A stretch of 7,846 nt of DNA from Peptococcaceae bacterium UBA2264 (GCA_002347475.1 DDXI01000114.1:1-7846); one strand, 5' to 3'. Counted from the first letter of the stretch, positions 1 through 6,539 are shown. The notes: generated from the letters alone by a model not told the origin. Numbers and translations are program-made.

Positions 1-1
1 T

Positions 2-223
2 GTTGCCGCTCTGGGAGCTTTTTTAGGGTTTCCCGATATAGTGCTGGCAATTTTTATTGCCAGTTTGGCAGGCAGTCTTGTTGGTGTAACTATGATTCTG
101 CTAAAGCGCCGACAATTAAAACAGCAGCTTCCTTTTGGTCCCTATCTGGCTTTAGGTGCTCTGGCAGCATTTTTTTGGGGAAACAAGATTTTTGACTTGT
201 ACTGGACTCTGATAATTCGTTAG
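2..223 (+). CDS. pilD: Prepilin peptidase (type IV leader peptidase), C-terminal part
   Basis: The gene enters the window already open; the frame runs from base 2 to the TAG at 221-223, giving the last 73 residues. Prepilin peptidase is a membrane aspartyl protease that cleaves, and often N-methylates, prepilins and pseudopilins. The visible part starts with VAALGAFLGFPDIVLAIFIA, which fits the family's region just after the second catalytic Asp (GxGDxKLxAxxGAxLG). It continues with a membrane segment, a basic loop (LLKRRQLKQQ), the family-typical LPFGPYLALGALAAFFWG motif and a last hydrophobic segment. The catalytic aspartates lie upstream of the window. An internal GTG at 41 is not a credible start, because the conserved family sequence extends upstream of it. 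The gene stops 25 bp before the PilM-type gene, so the two are probably co-transcribed. A competence ComC assignment would describe the same enzyme. Confidence 0.88.
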   Translation, partial: VAALGAFLGFPDIVLAIFIASLAGSLVGVTMILLKRRQLKQQLPFGPYLALGALAAFFWGNKIFDLYWTLIIR

Positions 224-248
224 GGGACATTAATAGTCCGGAGGAGTT

Positions 249-1682
249 ATGGCAAGGATTATTCTGACAATTGAAATCAGTGATCGGGAACTCAGAATTC
301 TGCGTTTGACCAGAAAATCCGGTGTCAAACAGATCCTGGCAAGGGAAATACCTGTTTTTGATATAATTGCTTTGCCCAGTGGTGTTATTGAGCAAGGCGT
401 CCTGAAAAACAGGGAGGTTTTTGTCAGGTTATGGCAGAATTATTTGGCAGAGCAGAAGATTATAGGAGCAACTGCTGTTAACTTTCTTTTTCCTTACCAA
501 TTGGGTTTTATGCGAACCTATCGCTTGCCCTGGATATCTAAAACCGAGCGTTTGTCAGCGGTCGGTTTTCTGATCGTTGAAGAAGTACCGATTCCGGGAT
601 CAGACCTGCTTTCTGATTACATAATCTTAGAAGCTAACCGCAGTAATAATCTTTTGCACATTCTGGTGGGAGCAGCAAGAAAAAGCATAATTCAGGCTTA
701 TATTGAGGCTTTTAGCGAGGTTGATTTTGAAGTCAGGGCTATTGATTGTGCGCTTTCTGCTTTGGGATATGCCCTGAATTTAGAAAATAATGAGGAATCT
801 CTTTTTCTCCAGATAGAAAATCAGACATTACAGTTGATTCTTTTCAATGGTATAGTTCCTGAAATTGTCAGGTTTTTTCACCTGGATTCATCAGCAGTAT
901 TGCCGGAGGAGGAATGGGAGAGGGAGATACAAAAAGTATTATTATATTATGGGAATCAGAATTCAGCTCTTTCTTTGCGAAAAATCTATTTTGCCGGTGA
1001 AAGGGCAGCAGAAGATCTTGCTGAACGCATATGCCTGGCAGGCTGGGCTGCCCAAATCCAGCCTGCTGTAACAGGAAAAGTACCGGATTACTGGCAGCAA
1101 TTATGCTCCCAATGGCCGGATAAGTCCAAAATTGTTACTGGATATATTCTAAGGATCAGACAAAAGGTCCCCGGAATTAATCTTTGGCGTCAACAAAAAG
1201 CGAAAAAGAGAAGGAGTTTTTCATACCGGATTATTTTTACCCTTTGTGCTCTGTCATTACTGATAGGATTTATAGCCTTGTTTCCACTGCAACTCAAGAA
1301 GAACCAGCTTCAAAATGAGGTGGATAAGTTAAGAATTCAGGGCAGCGAATCTCTGGCCTTATCCAGCCAGCTGGAGAATCTGGACCAGGCCTGGTCTGAA
1401 GCCCGTGAATACCAGCTCTATGTTGGTGAATATCTGGTTGAAATTCAGCGTTTGCTGCCCTTGGGTGTTGAACTTAGCAACCTGGAATATAAGGAGGGCA
1501 GTTTGTCTCTCCAGGGAACAACAGCTCGAGCTGATCAACTTGAAAAACTGCTGGCAGCCTTAAAAAGTAAGGGGCTGGAGCATCCTGTGCTTTCAGCCTA
1601 CCAGCAGACGGAGCAATCTTCGCTGGAATTTGTTATTAAAACGGGAACTGCTTATCAAGCCCAAGCTGTTTCCAATAGATAA
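249..1682 (+). CDS. pilM: Fused PilM-PilN type IV pilus assembly platform protein
   Basis: This 477-residue protein is a fusion of two normally separate platform components. Residues 1-305 resemble the actin-like cytoplasmic protein PilM. Residues 309-314 read GINLWR, matching the conserved N-terminal INLLP-type peptide of PilN that docks into PilM. A basic stretch (317-322), one membrane segment (about 328-347), a coiled coil (about 348-395) and a small extracytoplasmic alpha/beta domain up to about 465 then follow, as in PilN. The PilM part looks degenerate: the first phosphate loop, usually DIGxxxxK, is IEISDRELRIL; the second is LQIENQTLQL; and the late GGG-type motif is AGERAAED. Nucleotide binding may therefore be lost, as in GspL of type II secretion. 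The start is ATG with GGAGGAG at 240-246. The gene lies between pilD and a PilO-like gene. PilM plus PilN identity is well supported; loss of ATP binding is inference. Confidence 0.82.
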   Translation: MARIILTIEISDRELRILRLTRKSGVKQILAREIPVFDIIALPSGVIEQGVLKNREVFVRLWQNYLAEQKIIGATAVNFLFPYQLGFMRTYRLPWISKTERLSAVGFLIVEEVPIPGSDLLSDYIILEANRSNNLLHILVGAARKSIIQAYIEAFSEVDFEVRAIDCALSALGYALNLENNEESLFLQIENQTLQLILFNGIVPEIVRFFHLDSSAVLPEEEWEREIQKVLLYYGNQNSALSLRKIYFAGERAAEDLAERICLAGWAAQIQPAVTGKVPDYWQQLCSQWPDKSKIVTGYILRIRQKVPGINLWRQQKAKKRRSFSYRIIFTLCALSLLIGFIALFPLQLKKNQLQNEVDKLRIQGSESLALSSQLENLDQAWSEAREYQLYVGEYLVEIQRLLPLGVELSNLEYKEGSLSLQGTTARADQLEKLLAALKSKGLEHPVLSAYQQTEQSSLEFVIKTGTAYQAQAVSNR

Positions 1683-1704
1683 AGAAAGGGATTGGAGGCC
1701 TGGT

Positions 1705-2232
1705 ATGCACAAGAATTTTTTGCCGGGTATTCACCTGAAATGGCCTGAAAATTGGCAGCAGATCCAAGCAAAAATATCATTTGTTCCTATTGTAATATTT
1801 CTAAGTTGCTTTGCTGCCGGTTTGCTTTGTTACCTGTTTTTTCTTCAAATTCAGATTCACTCCTTACAACTTGAAGAAAAGCATTGGACAGCTTTGCTGA
1901 CATCTGACGGGAAGCTTGGAACAGAAAGTGAAATTCCGGCAACTGTACAATTACCATCTATTATTGACCTTTGTCAGAGTAGCCTGGCCAGAAACAGCAT
2001 CGAGGTAACGTCTTTTAATGTAGAAAGTTTTGCGGAGAGAGGAGAGGCAGCTTCCATTCCTAATCTGGATTATGCCAGCATCAGAATGCATTTTCAGGGA
2101 AAGTGGCAGGATGCTGAAGCTGGCATGAACGAGTTGGAACATTTGAATAATTTGGCAATCCACGTTCAGGAAGTTACTTTAACGCCTGCCGGTGGAGAAA
2201 CCTTGTTACGGATTTACTTTTTGAATAGTTGA
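1705..2232 (+). CDS. pilO: PilO-like type IV pilus assembly protein
   Basis: A 175-residue bitopic membrane protein. A short cytoplasmic N-terminus is followed by one membrane segment (about residues 26-47), a short coiled coil, and a C-terminal domain with the PilO/GspM pattern. That pattern is a helix with LPSIIDLCQSSLARNSIEV, then strands, a second helix (WQDAEAGMNELEHLNNLAIH) and a final strand ending LLRIYFLNS. PilO pairs with PilN through ferredoxin-like domains outside the membrane to form the assembly platform, so it should pair with the PilN half of the preceding fusion. The frame is open from a TTG at 1630, but ATG 1705 is preferred: GGAGG at 1694-1698 sits 6 bp upstream, and it begins just after the previous stop (22-bp gap). 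Family sequence is poorly conserved, so the name rests on architecture and position. No pilP or pilQ follows, as expected without an outer membrane. Confidence 0.72.
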   Translation: MHKNFLPGIHLKWPENWQQIQAKISFVPIVIFLSCFAAGLLCYLFFLQIQIHSLQLEEKHWTALLTSDGKLGTESEIPATVQLPSIIDLCQSSLARNSIEVTSFNVESFAERGEAASIPNLDYASIRMHFQGKWQDAEAGMNELEHLNNLAIHVQEVTLTPAGGETLLRIYFLNS

Positions 2233-2320
2233 ACTGTTTCAATATAGCCTGTGTGTTTTCTGGTTCATTTTGGTTAATTCGGCTTGTTAACGGAAAAGAC
2301 TATGCTTGGGACTTTAATTG

Positions 2321-2329
2321 TGATAAAAT
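2321..2329 (+). promoter_or_regulatory. Extended -10 promoter before the M24 peptidase gene
   Basis: TG at 2321-2322, one base, then TAAAAT at 2324-2329 forms an extended -10 element (TGnTAAAAT) about 60 bp before the peptidase start. No good -35 box lies at the usual distance, which is acceptable for an extended -10 promoter. The 159-bp gap after the pilO-like gene, with no clear terminator in it, makes a new promoter here plausible. The assignment is by eye only. Confidence 0.4.
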
Positions 2330-2330
2330 T

Positions 2331-2346
2331 TTGTGGTGAATCACAA
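2331..2346. promoter_or_regulatory. Imperfect palindrome at the expected transcription start
   Basis: TTGTG (2331-2335) and CACAA (2342-2346) form an inverted repeat with a 6-bp centre, immediately downstream of the proposed -10 box. A further TTGTGA half-site lies at 2318-2323. A repressor binding here would overlap the transcription start. The half-sites resemble Rex and CRP/FNR-type half-sites, but the spacing is two bases shorter than either consensus, so no regulator is assigned. Confidence 0.25.
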
Positions 2347-2391
2347 GAATATCTGCCACTGCAGGTAATTATTTAGGAAAAGAGGGTCCTT

Positions 2392-3453
2392 ATGAGCCGC
2401 CTGAAAAAATTGCGCAAGAGGATGTTGTCTGAGGGTATTGATGCATATTATTCTATGGCGCCGGAAAATCGCCGTTATCTCAGCGGATTTACCGGTTCGA
2501 CTGCTTCCTTGTTGATTTTAGCGCAAGAGGCTTATCTCTTAACAGACTTCAGATATATTGAACAGGCTAAGCAAGAAGCTGAGAATTTTACGGTTATTAA
2601 TGCGGGAAATGAAATATTTACTGCCTTGGCTCAAGTATCGGCAGGGATAAAAAGGCTTGGCTTTGAAGGCGATTATCTGAATTTTCTGGATTATAGCCGT
2701 CTGCGGGATGCTCTTCCCCAGACGGAGCTTGTTTATTTGCCTCATTTCATTACTGATCTGCGTTCCCGTAAAGATCCTATGGAGATATCTTTGCTGCGCA
2801 GGGCAGTGGATATTGCTGATCAGGCCTGGGGGCATATTTCGGATTCTATCAGGATCGGGCAGAAAGAAGAAGATATTGCCCTTGATCTGGAATTCACTAT
2901 GCGCCGTGCCGGTGCCAGTGGTGCTGCTTTTGATTTTATCGTGGCTTCCGGAAAACGTTCTGCTTTGCCTCACGGCAGAGCCAGTTCCAAACTAATTCAA
3001 AAAGGTGAGTTCCTGACGGTTGATTTTGGAGCTGTTTATCAGGGCTATTGTTCCGATATCACTCGCACCCTGGTCTTGGGTGAGCCTGATGAACGCCAAA
3101 AGGAAATCTATGAGATTGTTTTGGCTGCTAACCAGGCTGTTATCGATACCCTGCAACCAGGACTAAAAGGCCGGGAAGCTGATGCTGTTGCTCGTAATCT
3201 TATCTGCAAAGCCGGTTACGGAGAATTTTTTGGCCATGGTTTAGGGCATGCCGTAGGCTTAAGTGTCCATGAAAAACCCAGCTTGAACCAGAGTGAAGAA
3301 ACTCTTCTTGAGCCGGGGATGGTGGTTACGGTTGAACCCGGTATTTATATACCCGACTGGGGCGGAGTACGGATTGAAGATATGGTTATGATTACAGAAG
3401 AAGGCTGTGAAGTCTTGACAAATTCGCCTAAAAGCTTAAAAGTGATCAATTAA
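2392..3453 (+). CDS. yqhT: Xaa-Pro aminopeptidase (M24B metallopeptidase, YqhT type)
   Basis: A 353-residue cytoplasmic enzyme that releases the N-terminal residue from peptides with proline in position 2. The N-terminal creatinase-like domain (about residues 1-125) carries MAPENRRYLSGFTGS and LLTDFRYIEQA. The C-terminal pita-bread domain has the complete dinuclear metal site: Asp211 and Asp222 (in DFGAVYQGYCSDITRT), His286 (GHGLGHAVGL), Glu315 (TVEPGIYIP) and Glu329 (GGVRIEDM). The likely catalytic His293 lies in SVHEKP. Length and order match B. subtilis YqhT, which also lies directly upstream of efp. The start is ATG with purine-rich GAGGG five bases upstream and its own candidate promoter. 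The efp gene begins 74 bp after the stop and may be co-transcribed. A dipeptidase (PepQ) role cannot be excluded from sequence alone; the M24B fold is certain. Confidence 0.93.
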   Translation: MSRLKKLRKRMLSEGIDAYYSMAPENRRYLSGFTGSTASLLILAQEAYLLTDFRYIEQAKQEAENFTVINAGNEIFTALAQVSAGIKRLGFEGDYLNFLDYSRLRDALPQTELVYLPHFITDLRSRKDPMEISLLRRAVDIADQAWGHISDSIRIGQKEEDIALDLEFTMRRAGASGAAFDFIVASGKRSALPHGRASSKLIQKGEFLTVDFGAVYQGYCSDITRTLVLGEPDERQKEIYEIVLAANQAVIDTLQPGLKGREADAVARNLICKAGYGEFFGHGLGHAVGLSVHEKPSLNQSEETLLEPGMVVTVEPGIYIPDWGGVRIEDMVMITEEGCEVLTNSPKSLKVIN

Positions 3454-3527
3454 ATAATATAAAATCCAGGAGAGTTCTATAAAACAACAATTATAAATAG
3501 CATAATTTATTTGGAGGGAAAGGTTAT

Positions 3528-4085
3528 ATGATATCAACAAATGATTTTAAGACCGGTTTAACTATTCAACTTGATGGGGATGTTTATACAATCGTCGAGT
3601 TTCAGCATGTTAAACCAGGAAAAGGAGCAGCCTTTGTCCGTACCAAGCTTAAAAATATCAAAACGGGCGGGATAGTTGAACGTAAAATGAATGCCGGGGA
3701 GAAAGTTCCCAAGGCTCATGTCGAGCGCAGGGAAATGCAGTATCTCTATAAAGATGGTGAACATTATGTGGTGATGGATAATGAGAGTTATGAGCAAACA
3801 TCATTAACAGCTGAGCAGATTGGTGACGGGGTAAAATGGCTCAAAGAGAATATGAATATGGGTGTTTTGTTCTTTGGCAGCAGTGTTATTGGTGTTGACA
3901 TACCTAATACTGTTCAACTGCTGGTAGCGGCAACAGAACCGGGTATTAAAGGCGATACGGCAACAGGAGGCTCAAAACCGGCTACTCTGGAAACAGGTGC
4001 TGTGGTCCAGGTTCCTTTCTTTGTTAATGAAGGAGATCTTCTGATAATCGATACCCGCACCGGCAACTATGTCCAAAGGGCTTAA
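3528..4085 (+). CDS. efp: Translation elongation factor P
   Basis: A 185-residue protein that binds between the P and E sites of ribosomes stalled at consecutive prolines and promotes peptide bond formation. All three domains are present: the N-terminal KOW-like domain (about 1-65), the central OB domain and the C-terminal OB domain, which ends with the EF-P signature around GDTATGGSKPATLETGAVVQVPFF. Lys32, at the tip of the loop KPGKGAAF, is the equivalent of the modified lysine (beta-lysylated in E. coli, 5-aminopentanolylated in B. subtilis). No EpmA/EpmB-type modification gene is visible here. The start ATG is preceded by GGAGGG at 3513-3518 with 9-bp spacing. The gene follows the Xaa-Pro aminopeptidase and is closed by an intrinsic terminator 41 bp after its stop. 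Confidence 0.97.
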   Translation: MISTNDFKTGLTIQLDGDVYTIVEFQHVKPGKGAAFVRTKLKNIKTGGIVERKMNAGEKVPKAHVERREMQYLYKDGEHYVVMDNESYEQTSLTAEQIGDGVKWLKENMNMGVLFFGSSVIGVDIPNTVQLLVAATEPGIKGDTATGGSKPATLETGAVVQVPFFVNEGDLLIIDTRTGNYVQRA

Positions 4086-4125
4086 ATACAGAGATGTGAT
4101 TAATATGACAATTCCAGGAATATTT

Positions 4126-4161
4126 AAACCGGTCAGAGCTTGTTCTCTTGTCCGGTTTTTT
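4126..4161 (+). terminator. Rho-independent terminator after efp
   Basis: AAACCGG (4126-4132) pairs with CCGGTTT (4152-4158). An inner AGAG/CTCT helix extends the hairpin with a small mismatch and bulge around a CTTGTT loop, and a run of six T ends at 4161. It should end the peptidase-efp transcript. Confidence 0.85.
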
Positions 4162-4296
4162 AGTGAGGGATACATTATTTTTTCTGGAGTTCTATTGTAT
4201 TAAGACAGTTGAAAAAGTAAACTAGATAAAAAGGAAATCTATTGAAGGCAAAAAGTTAATTGCTGCTTGTCCAGGATAATCAGCTAACATAGTGGT

Positions 4297-4321
4297 CTTA
4301 CCTGAATCTTGCCTGGGTAAG
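4297..4321 (+). other. Small stem-loop in the leader of the QueG-like gene
   Basis: CTTACC (4297-4302) and GGTAAG (4316-4321) form a perfect 6-bp stem with a 13-base loop. It ends 9 bp before the GGAGGG Shine-Dalgarno site (4331-4336) of the QueG-like gene. An alternative pairing of GCCT (4311-4314) with GGGC (4323-4326) would exclude it. The rest of the 259-bp gap (4086-4344) holds the efp terminator and AT-rich sequence with no convincing promoter by eye. No known riboswitch motif is recognised. The structure may be incidental. Confidence 0.2.
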
Positions 4322-4344
4322 TGGGCTGAAGGAGGGAGCCATTT

Positions 4345-5217
4345 ATGAAAAAAAATAATGAACTCAAGGAGAAAATAAGACACTTCTGTAAGAAGGCAGG
4401 TGCCGATCTCATTGGTTTTGCCCCGGCAGAAAGATGGGATGAAGCAAATGAAATGCCGCCTGAATTTCGGCCTCAGGCTATATGGAAGCAAGCCTGCACA
4501 GTCATTGTCCTCGGGGTGGCGATGCCTCTGCCGATTGTGGAGACAACCCCATCTTTTCTGCACAAAGAAATGTATACTGCTGCCAACCAGACTTTAGATG
4601 GATTAGCTTTTAATCTGGTTCGTTACCTTAACCGTCTGGGTCATCCTGCCTTTTTCCTTACCCGGGATGGCTTCTGCAGCTTACAGGTCTTAAGAGAAAG
4701 ACCTCAGGTAATCTTCAGCCATGTTATGGCAGCCAAATACGCGGGCTTGGGAACGATAGGTGTAAACAATTGCCTGCTGACACCGGAATTTGGACCACGG
4801 GTGCGCTTTGTCTCTGTTTTTACCTCTGCCTATATTCCGCCTGATTCCATGATTGAAAAAGACCTGTGTATTAAATGTGGTGCCTGTGAAAAATGCTGTC
4901 CGGTTAACGCTATAACACAGCGTGAAGACCGAGCCAGAGGTGACTATAACTACACAGCTTGCCTGGATAAGCACATCGAATTAGGCAGATATAAAAATTA
5001 TCCCTGCGGCATTTGTACCAAGGTTTGTCCTATTGGTAAAGACCGTGATTTATACCAGCAAAAAGATATCAATATTTATTTGCGGGAAAAGGAAGCGCTG
5101 GCAGCGGATCCTGATGATCCGGCCTATAGAGCATGGACCCATGTGCGCAAATACGGCAGCTGGAACGCCCAGTATCCCCCTGCCAGAAAAAAGGAGGATA
5201 ATTATGGCCATAAATGA
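4345..5217 (+). CDS. QueG-like 2[4Fe-4S] protein (epoxyqueuosine reductase-related)
   Basis: A 290-residue soluble iron-sulfur protein related to epoxyqueuosine reductase QueG, which uses cobalamin and two [4Fe-4S] clusters in the last step of queuosine synthesis. The family core AKYAGLGTIGVNNCLLTPEFG spans about residues 131-151; the GK usual in QueG at this place is GV here. The eight probable cluster ligands are Cys175, 178, 181, 185 (CxxCxxCxxxCP), Cys206, and Cys221, 224, 228 (CGICTKVCP). Cys184 is extra. It is about 90 residues shorter than typical QueG (E. coli about 380), lacks the C-terminal HEAT-like tRNA-binding region, and has CLDKHIELG where QueG has CISYLTIE. It is therefore probably a paralogue of unknown substrate, often labelled QueG in databases. 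The start ATG has GGAGGG 8 bp upstream. Its last 14 bp overlap the next gene, so the two are translationally linked. Being a redox iron-sulfur protein is secure; the reaction is not. Confidence 0.8.
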   Translation: MKKNNELKEKIRHFCKKAGADLIGFAPAERWDEANEMPPEFRPQAIWKQACTVIVLGVAMPLPIVETTPSFLHKEMYTAANQTLDGLAFNLVRYLNRLGHPAFFLTRDGFCSLQVLRERPQVIFSHVMAAKYAGLGTIGVNNCLLTPEFGPRVRFVSVFTSAYIPPDSMIEKDLCIKCGACEKCCPVNAITQREDRARGDYNYTACLDKHIELGRYKNYPCGICTKVCPIGKDRDLYQQKDINIYLREKEALAADPDDPAYRAWTHVRKYGSWNAQYPPARKKEDNYGHK

Positions 5218-5932
5218 TTTGACTAAGTTTGTAAAACAATTCTCAGAACTGCTCGCTGTCAAACCTTCTTTTTCTGCTGCATTGGCAGAGGGCCAAAAAA
5301 TGTTGAGTGAGCTAACTGCTAATCCAGACTGGTTTCAGCCAACCCTCGCGCAGCTGATTTTATCAGAGGCTTTCCTGCAATCCCAATTTTTACCTATTGA
5401 TCCTAACGACATCCAACTCTATCATAGCCCTGATAAAACCTTTTCGGTGAGAGCTTTTATCTGGGAACCTAATGTCTGCTACCCAATTCATGATCATGGA
5501 GCCTGGGGTATGATCGGTTCCCTGCTTAATCAGATAAAGGAGACCAAATATCAGTTAACTGCTGATCGAGAAGAATTAACCTTTGCTGAGTTGCTTAAGA
5601 CCAGGGAGGCTGTCTTGTCTCCAGGACAAACTTCCTACGTCCCGCCATTGGAAGAGGGTATTCATCAGATGCAGTGTGTTAATAAAGATATATCTGTAAC
5701 CGTTCATGTTTACGGGCCGAGAGTGAGAAAGGGTTATATTCAAGTATATAATACTGCCAATAAAACTATTCAGCGTATTTACCGGCCGGCACTTACAAAG
5801 AAAGTCCTGGCTATCAGAACCTTGGGCTCGATACCGGAAACCTGGGCCAAGGATATTTTGCACGATGTCCTGAATAAAAATGAACCGGACTATATTAAAA
5901 AGGAGTGTCAGTTGGCCCTGAAAAGTAAATAG
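5204..5932 (+). CDS. Cysteine dioxygenase-type cupin protein with C-terminal helical extension
   Basis: A 242-residue protein with a thiol-dioxygenase-like cupin (about residues 60-185). The iron ligands are visible: His96 and His98 in PIHDHGAWG, and His154 in GIHQMQC. Tyr170 in TVHVYGP corresponds to the active-site tyrosine of cysteine dioxygenase. Gly replaces the crosslinked cysteine, as in bacterial enzymes. Known relatives oxidise cysteine or other small thiols to sulfinates with O2; the COG5553-type branch it most resembles is largely uncharacterised. About 60 residues precede the cupin. Residues 199-242 form an extra tail predicted as two helices and resembling a single HEAT/PBS-lyase repeat (AIRTLGSI...ILHDVL...IKKECQLAL). 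The start ATG 5204 has AAGGAGGA at 5191-5198 and overlaps the QueG-like gene by 14 bp. The frame is open back to 5033, but that part has no site and lies inside the upstream gene. An O2-using enzyme would be odd in a strict anaerobe, so the substrate is open. Confidence 0.78.
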   Translation: MAINDLTKFVKQFSELLAVKPSFSAALAEGQKMLSELTANPDWFQPTLAQLILSEAFLQSQFLPIDPNDIQLYHSPDKTFSVRAFIWEPNVCYPIHDHGAWGMIGSLLNQIKETKYQLTADREELTFAELLKTREAVLSPGQTSYVPPLEEGIHQMQCVNKDISVTVHVYGPRVRKGYIQVYNTANKTIQRIYRPALTKKVLAIRTLGSIPETWAKDILHDVLNKNEPDYIKKECQLALKSK

Positions 5933-5998
5933 TAACCTCTTATTTTGAACCCCGGGAAGCAAATATTTAACAGGAAAGAAGATAAAGAAGATAAGATG

Positions 5999-6023
5999 TA
6001 TCATTTATTGTAAAAAAATGATA
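5999..6023. promoter_or_regulatory. Perfect 8-bp inverted repeat overlapping the uspA promoter
   Basis: TATCATTT (5999-6006) and AAATGATA (6016-6023) are exact reverse complements separated by 9 bases. The candidate -35 hexamer TTGTAA (6008-6013) lies in the centre, so this could be an operator. It could instead be a weak terminator of the preceding two-gene unit, although no T-run follows it on the + strand. Confidence 0.45.
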
Positions 6024-6035
6024 TTATAGTATAAA
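6008..6035 (+). promoter_or_regulatory. Candidate sigma-A promoter of uspA
   Basis: TTGTAA (6008-6013), a 16-bp spacer and TATAAA (6030-6035) lie about 35 bp before the uspA start in a very AT-rich stretch. Several other -10-like hexamers overlap (TATTAT at 6022, TATAGT at 6025), so the exact box is uncertain. Confidence 0.45.
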
Positions 6036-6068
6036 TATATTTTAATATAAAGATGGGGGGTTAAGTTT

Positions 6069-6494
6069 ATGATCAAGAGAATCTTAGTTGCCAGCGATGC
6101 CTCTGAGTATTCACGTCATGCCTTATCCGTAGCAGTAGAATATGCAAAACAGTTTAATGCTGAAATTGAACTAATACATGTTGTCACTCAGCCTACAATG
6201 GCTTATCCTGATTTAGCCGGAAATTTCCTGCTTTATTCAGATGAGCAGATCGCGGAAATCGGCAAAGATGTTCTGGACGCAACCCTTGAGGGAATAGATA
6301 TGGGCCAGGTTCCGATTACCAGGAAAGTCATTTCAGGCTATCCGGCAACAGCAATTCTTGATGAACTCAGGAGAGATATCGATCTTGTGGTAATGGGAAG
6401 CAAGGGACATGGGCCTATTGCCAGCGTTTTTGTAGGGAGTGTAACCCAGCGTGTTTTAGCTGAGGCTCCCTGTCCTGTTCTGGTAGTTAAATAA
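6069..6494 (+). CDS. Universal stress protein, UspA family, ATP-binding type
   Basis: A 141-residue single-domain universal stress protein, the usual length for the family. It begins MIKRILVASDASEYS with the conserved first strand and Asp10. It has the complete nucleotide-binding signature G-x2-G-x9-G-S at Gly110, Gly113, Gly123 and Ser124 (GSKGHG...VGSVTQRVL), and ends with the usual APCPVLVVK strand. Proteins with this motif bind ATP and act as small cytoplasmic dimers in stress survival, energy starvation or signalling; the specific role here cannot be read from sequence. The start ATG is preceded by GATGGGGGG (6052-6060) with 8-bp spacing. It appears monocistronic, with its own promoter and inverted repeat upstream. 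The next gene starts about 200 bp downstream behind a separate leader and terminator. Confidence 0.94.
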   Translation: MIKRILVASDASEYSRHALSVAVEYAKQFNAEIELIHVVTQPTMAYPDLAGNFLLYSDEQIAEIGKDVLDATLEGIDMGQVPITRKVISGYPATAILDELRRDIDLVVMGSKGHGPIASVFVGSVTQRVLAEAPCPVLVVK

Positions 6495-6516
6495 GAAATT
6501 CGCCTTAAGGTAATAT

Positions 6517-6522
6517 TATAAT
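6517..6522 (+). promoter_or_regulatory. Consensus -10 box (TATAAT) of the deacetylase leader
   Basis: A perfect TATAAT at 6517-6522 lies 23 bp after the uspA stop. The matching -35 region (around 6494-6499) is poor. Transcription would start near 6529-6531, just before the structured leader, giving an RNA of about 105 nt if it stops at the terminator ending at 6636. Confidence 0.4.
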
Positions 6523-6539
6523 AAATATCAGAAAAAAAA

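Noticed and set aside
865..1071. Second-frame reading inside the PilM-PilN fusion
   Set aside because: It lies wholly inside a well-supported gene, has no similarity to a known family and no independent start context.
1630..1704. TTG at 1630 as the start of the PilO-like gene
   Set aside because: It would overlap the fusion gene by 53 bp without a ribosome binding site; ATG 1705 has GGAGG at proper spacing and a PilO-like N-terminus.
2229..2242. TTGAA/TTCAA hairpin as a terminator of the pilus operon
   Set aside because: The stem is only 5 bp, AT-rich and without a following T-run.
2331..2346. A Rex or CRP/FNR operator at TTGTG-N6-CACAA
   Set aside because: Both consensus sites need N8 between TTGTG and CACAA (TTGTGA-N6-TCACAA); here the centre is two bases shorter, so naming either regulator is not justified.
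2539..2973. Antisense open frame of 144 codons opposite the peptidase gene
   Set aside because: It is a shadow of the strongly coding + strand, with no recognisable protein motif or supporting start signal.
4086..4344. A T-box or other known riboswitch in the 259-bp gap before the QueG-like gene
   Set aside because: No T-box AGGGTGGNACCGCG motif, no terminator close to the gene and no recognised conserved core; only one small stem-loop is visible.
5033..5203. N-terminal extension of the cupin protein inside the QueG-like gene
   Set aside because: The frame is open but basic and low-complexity, with no ribosome binding site; AAGGAGGA directly precedes ATG 5204.
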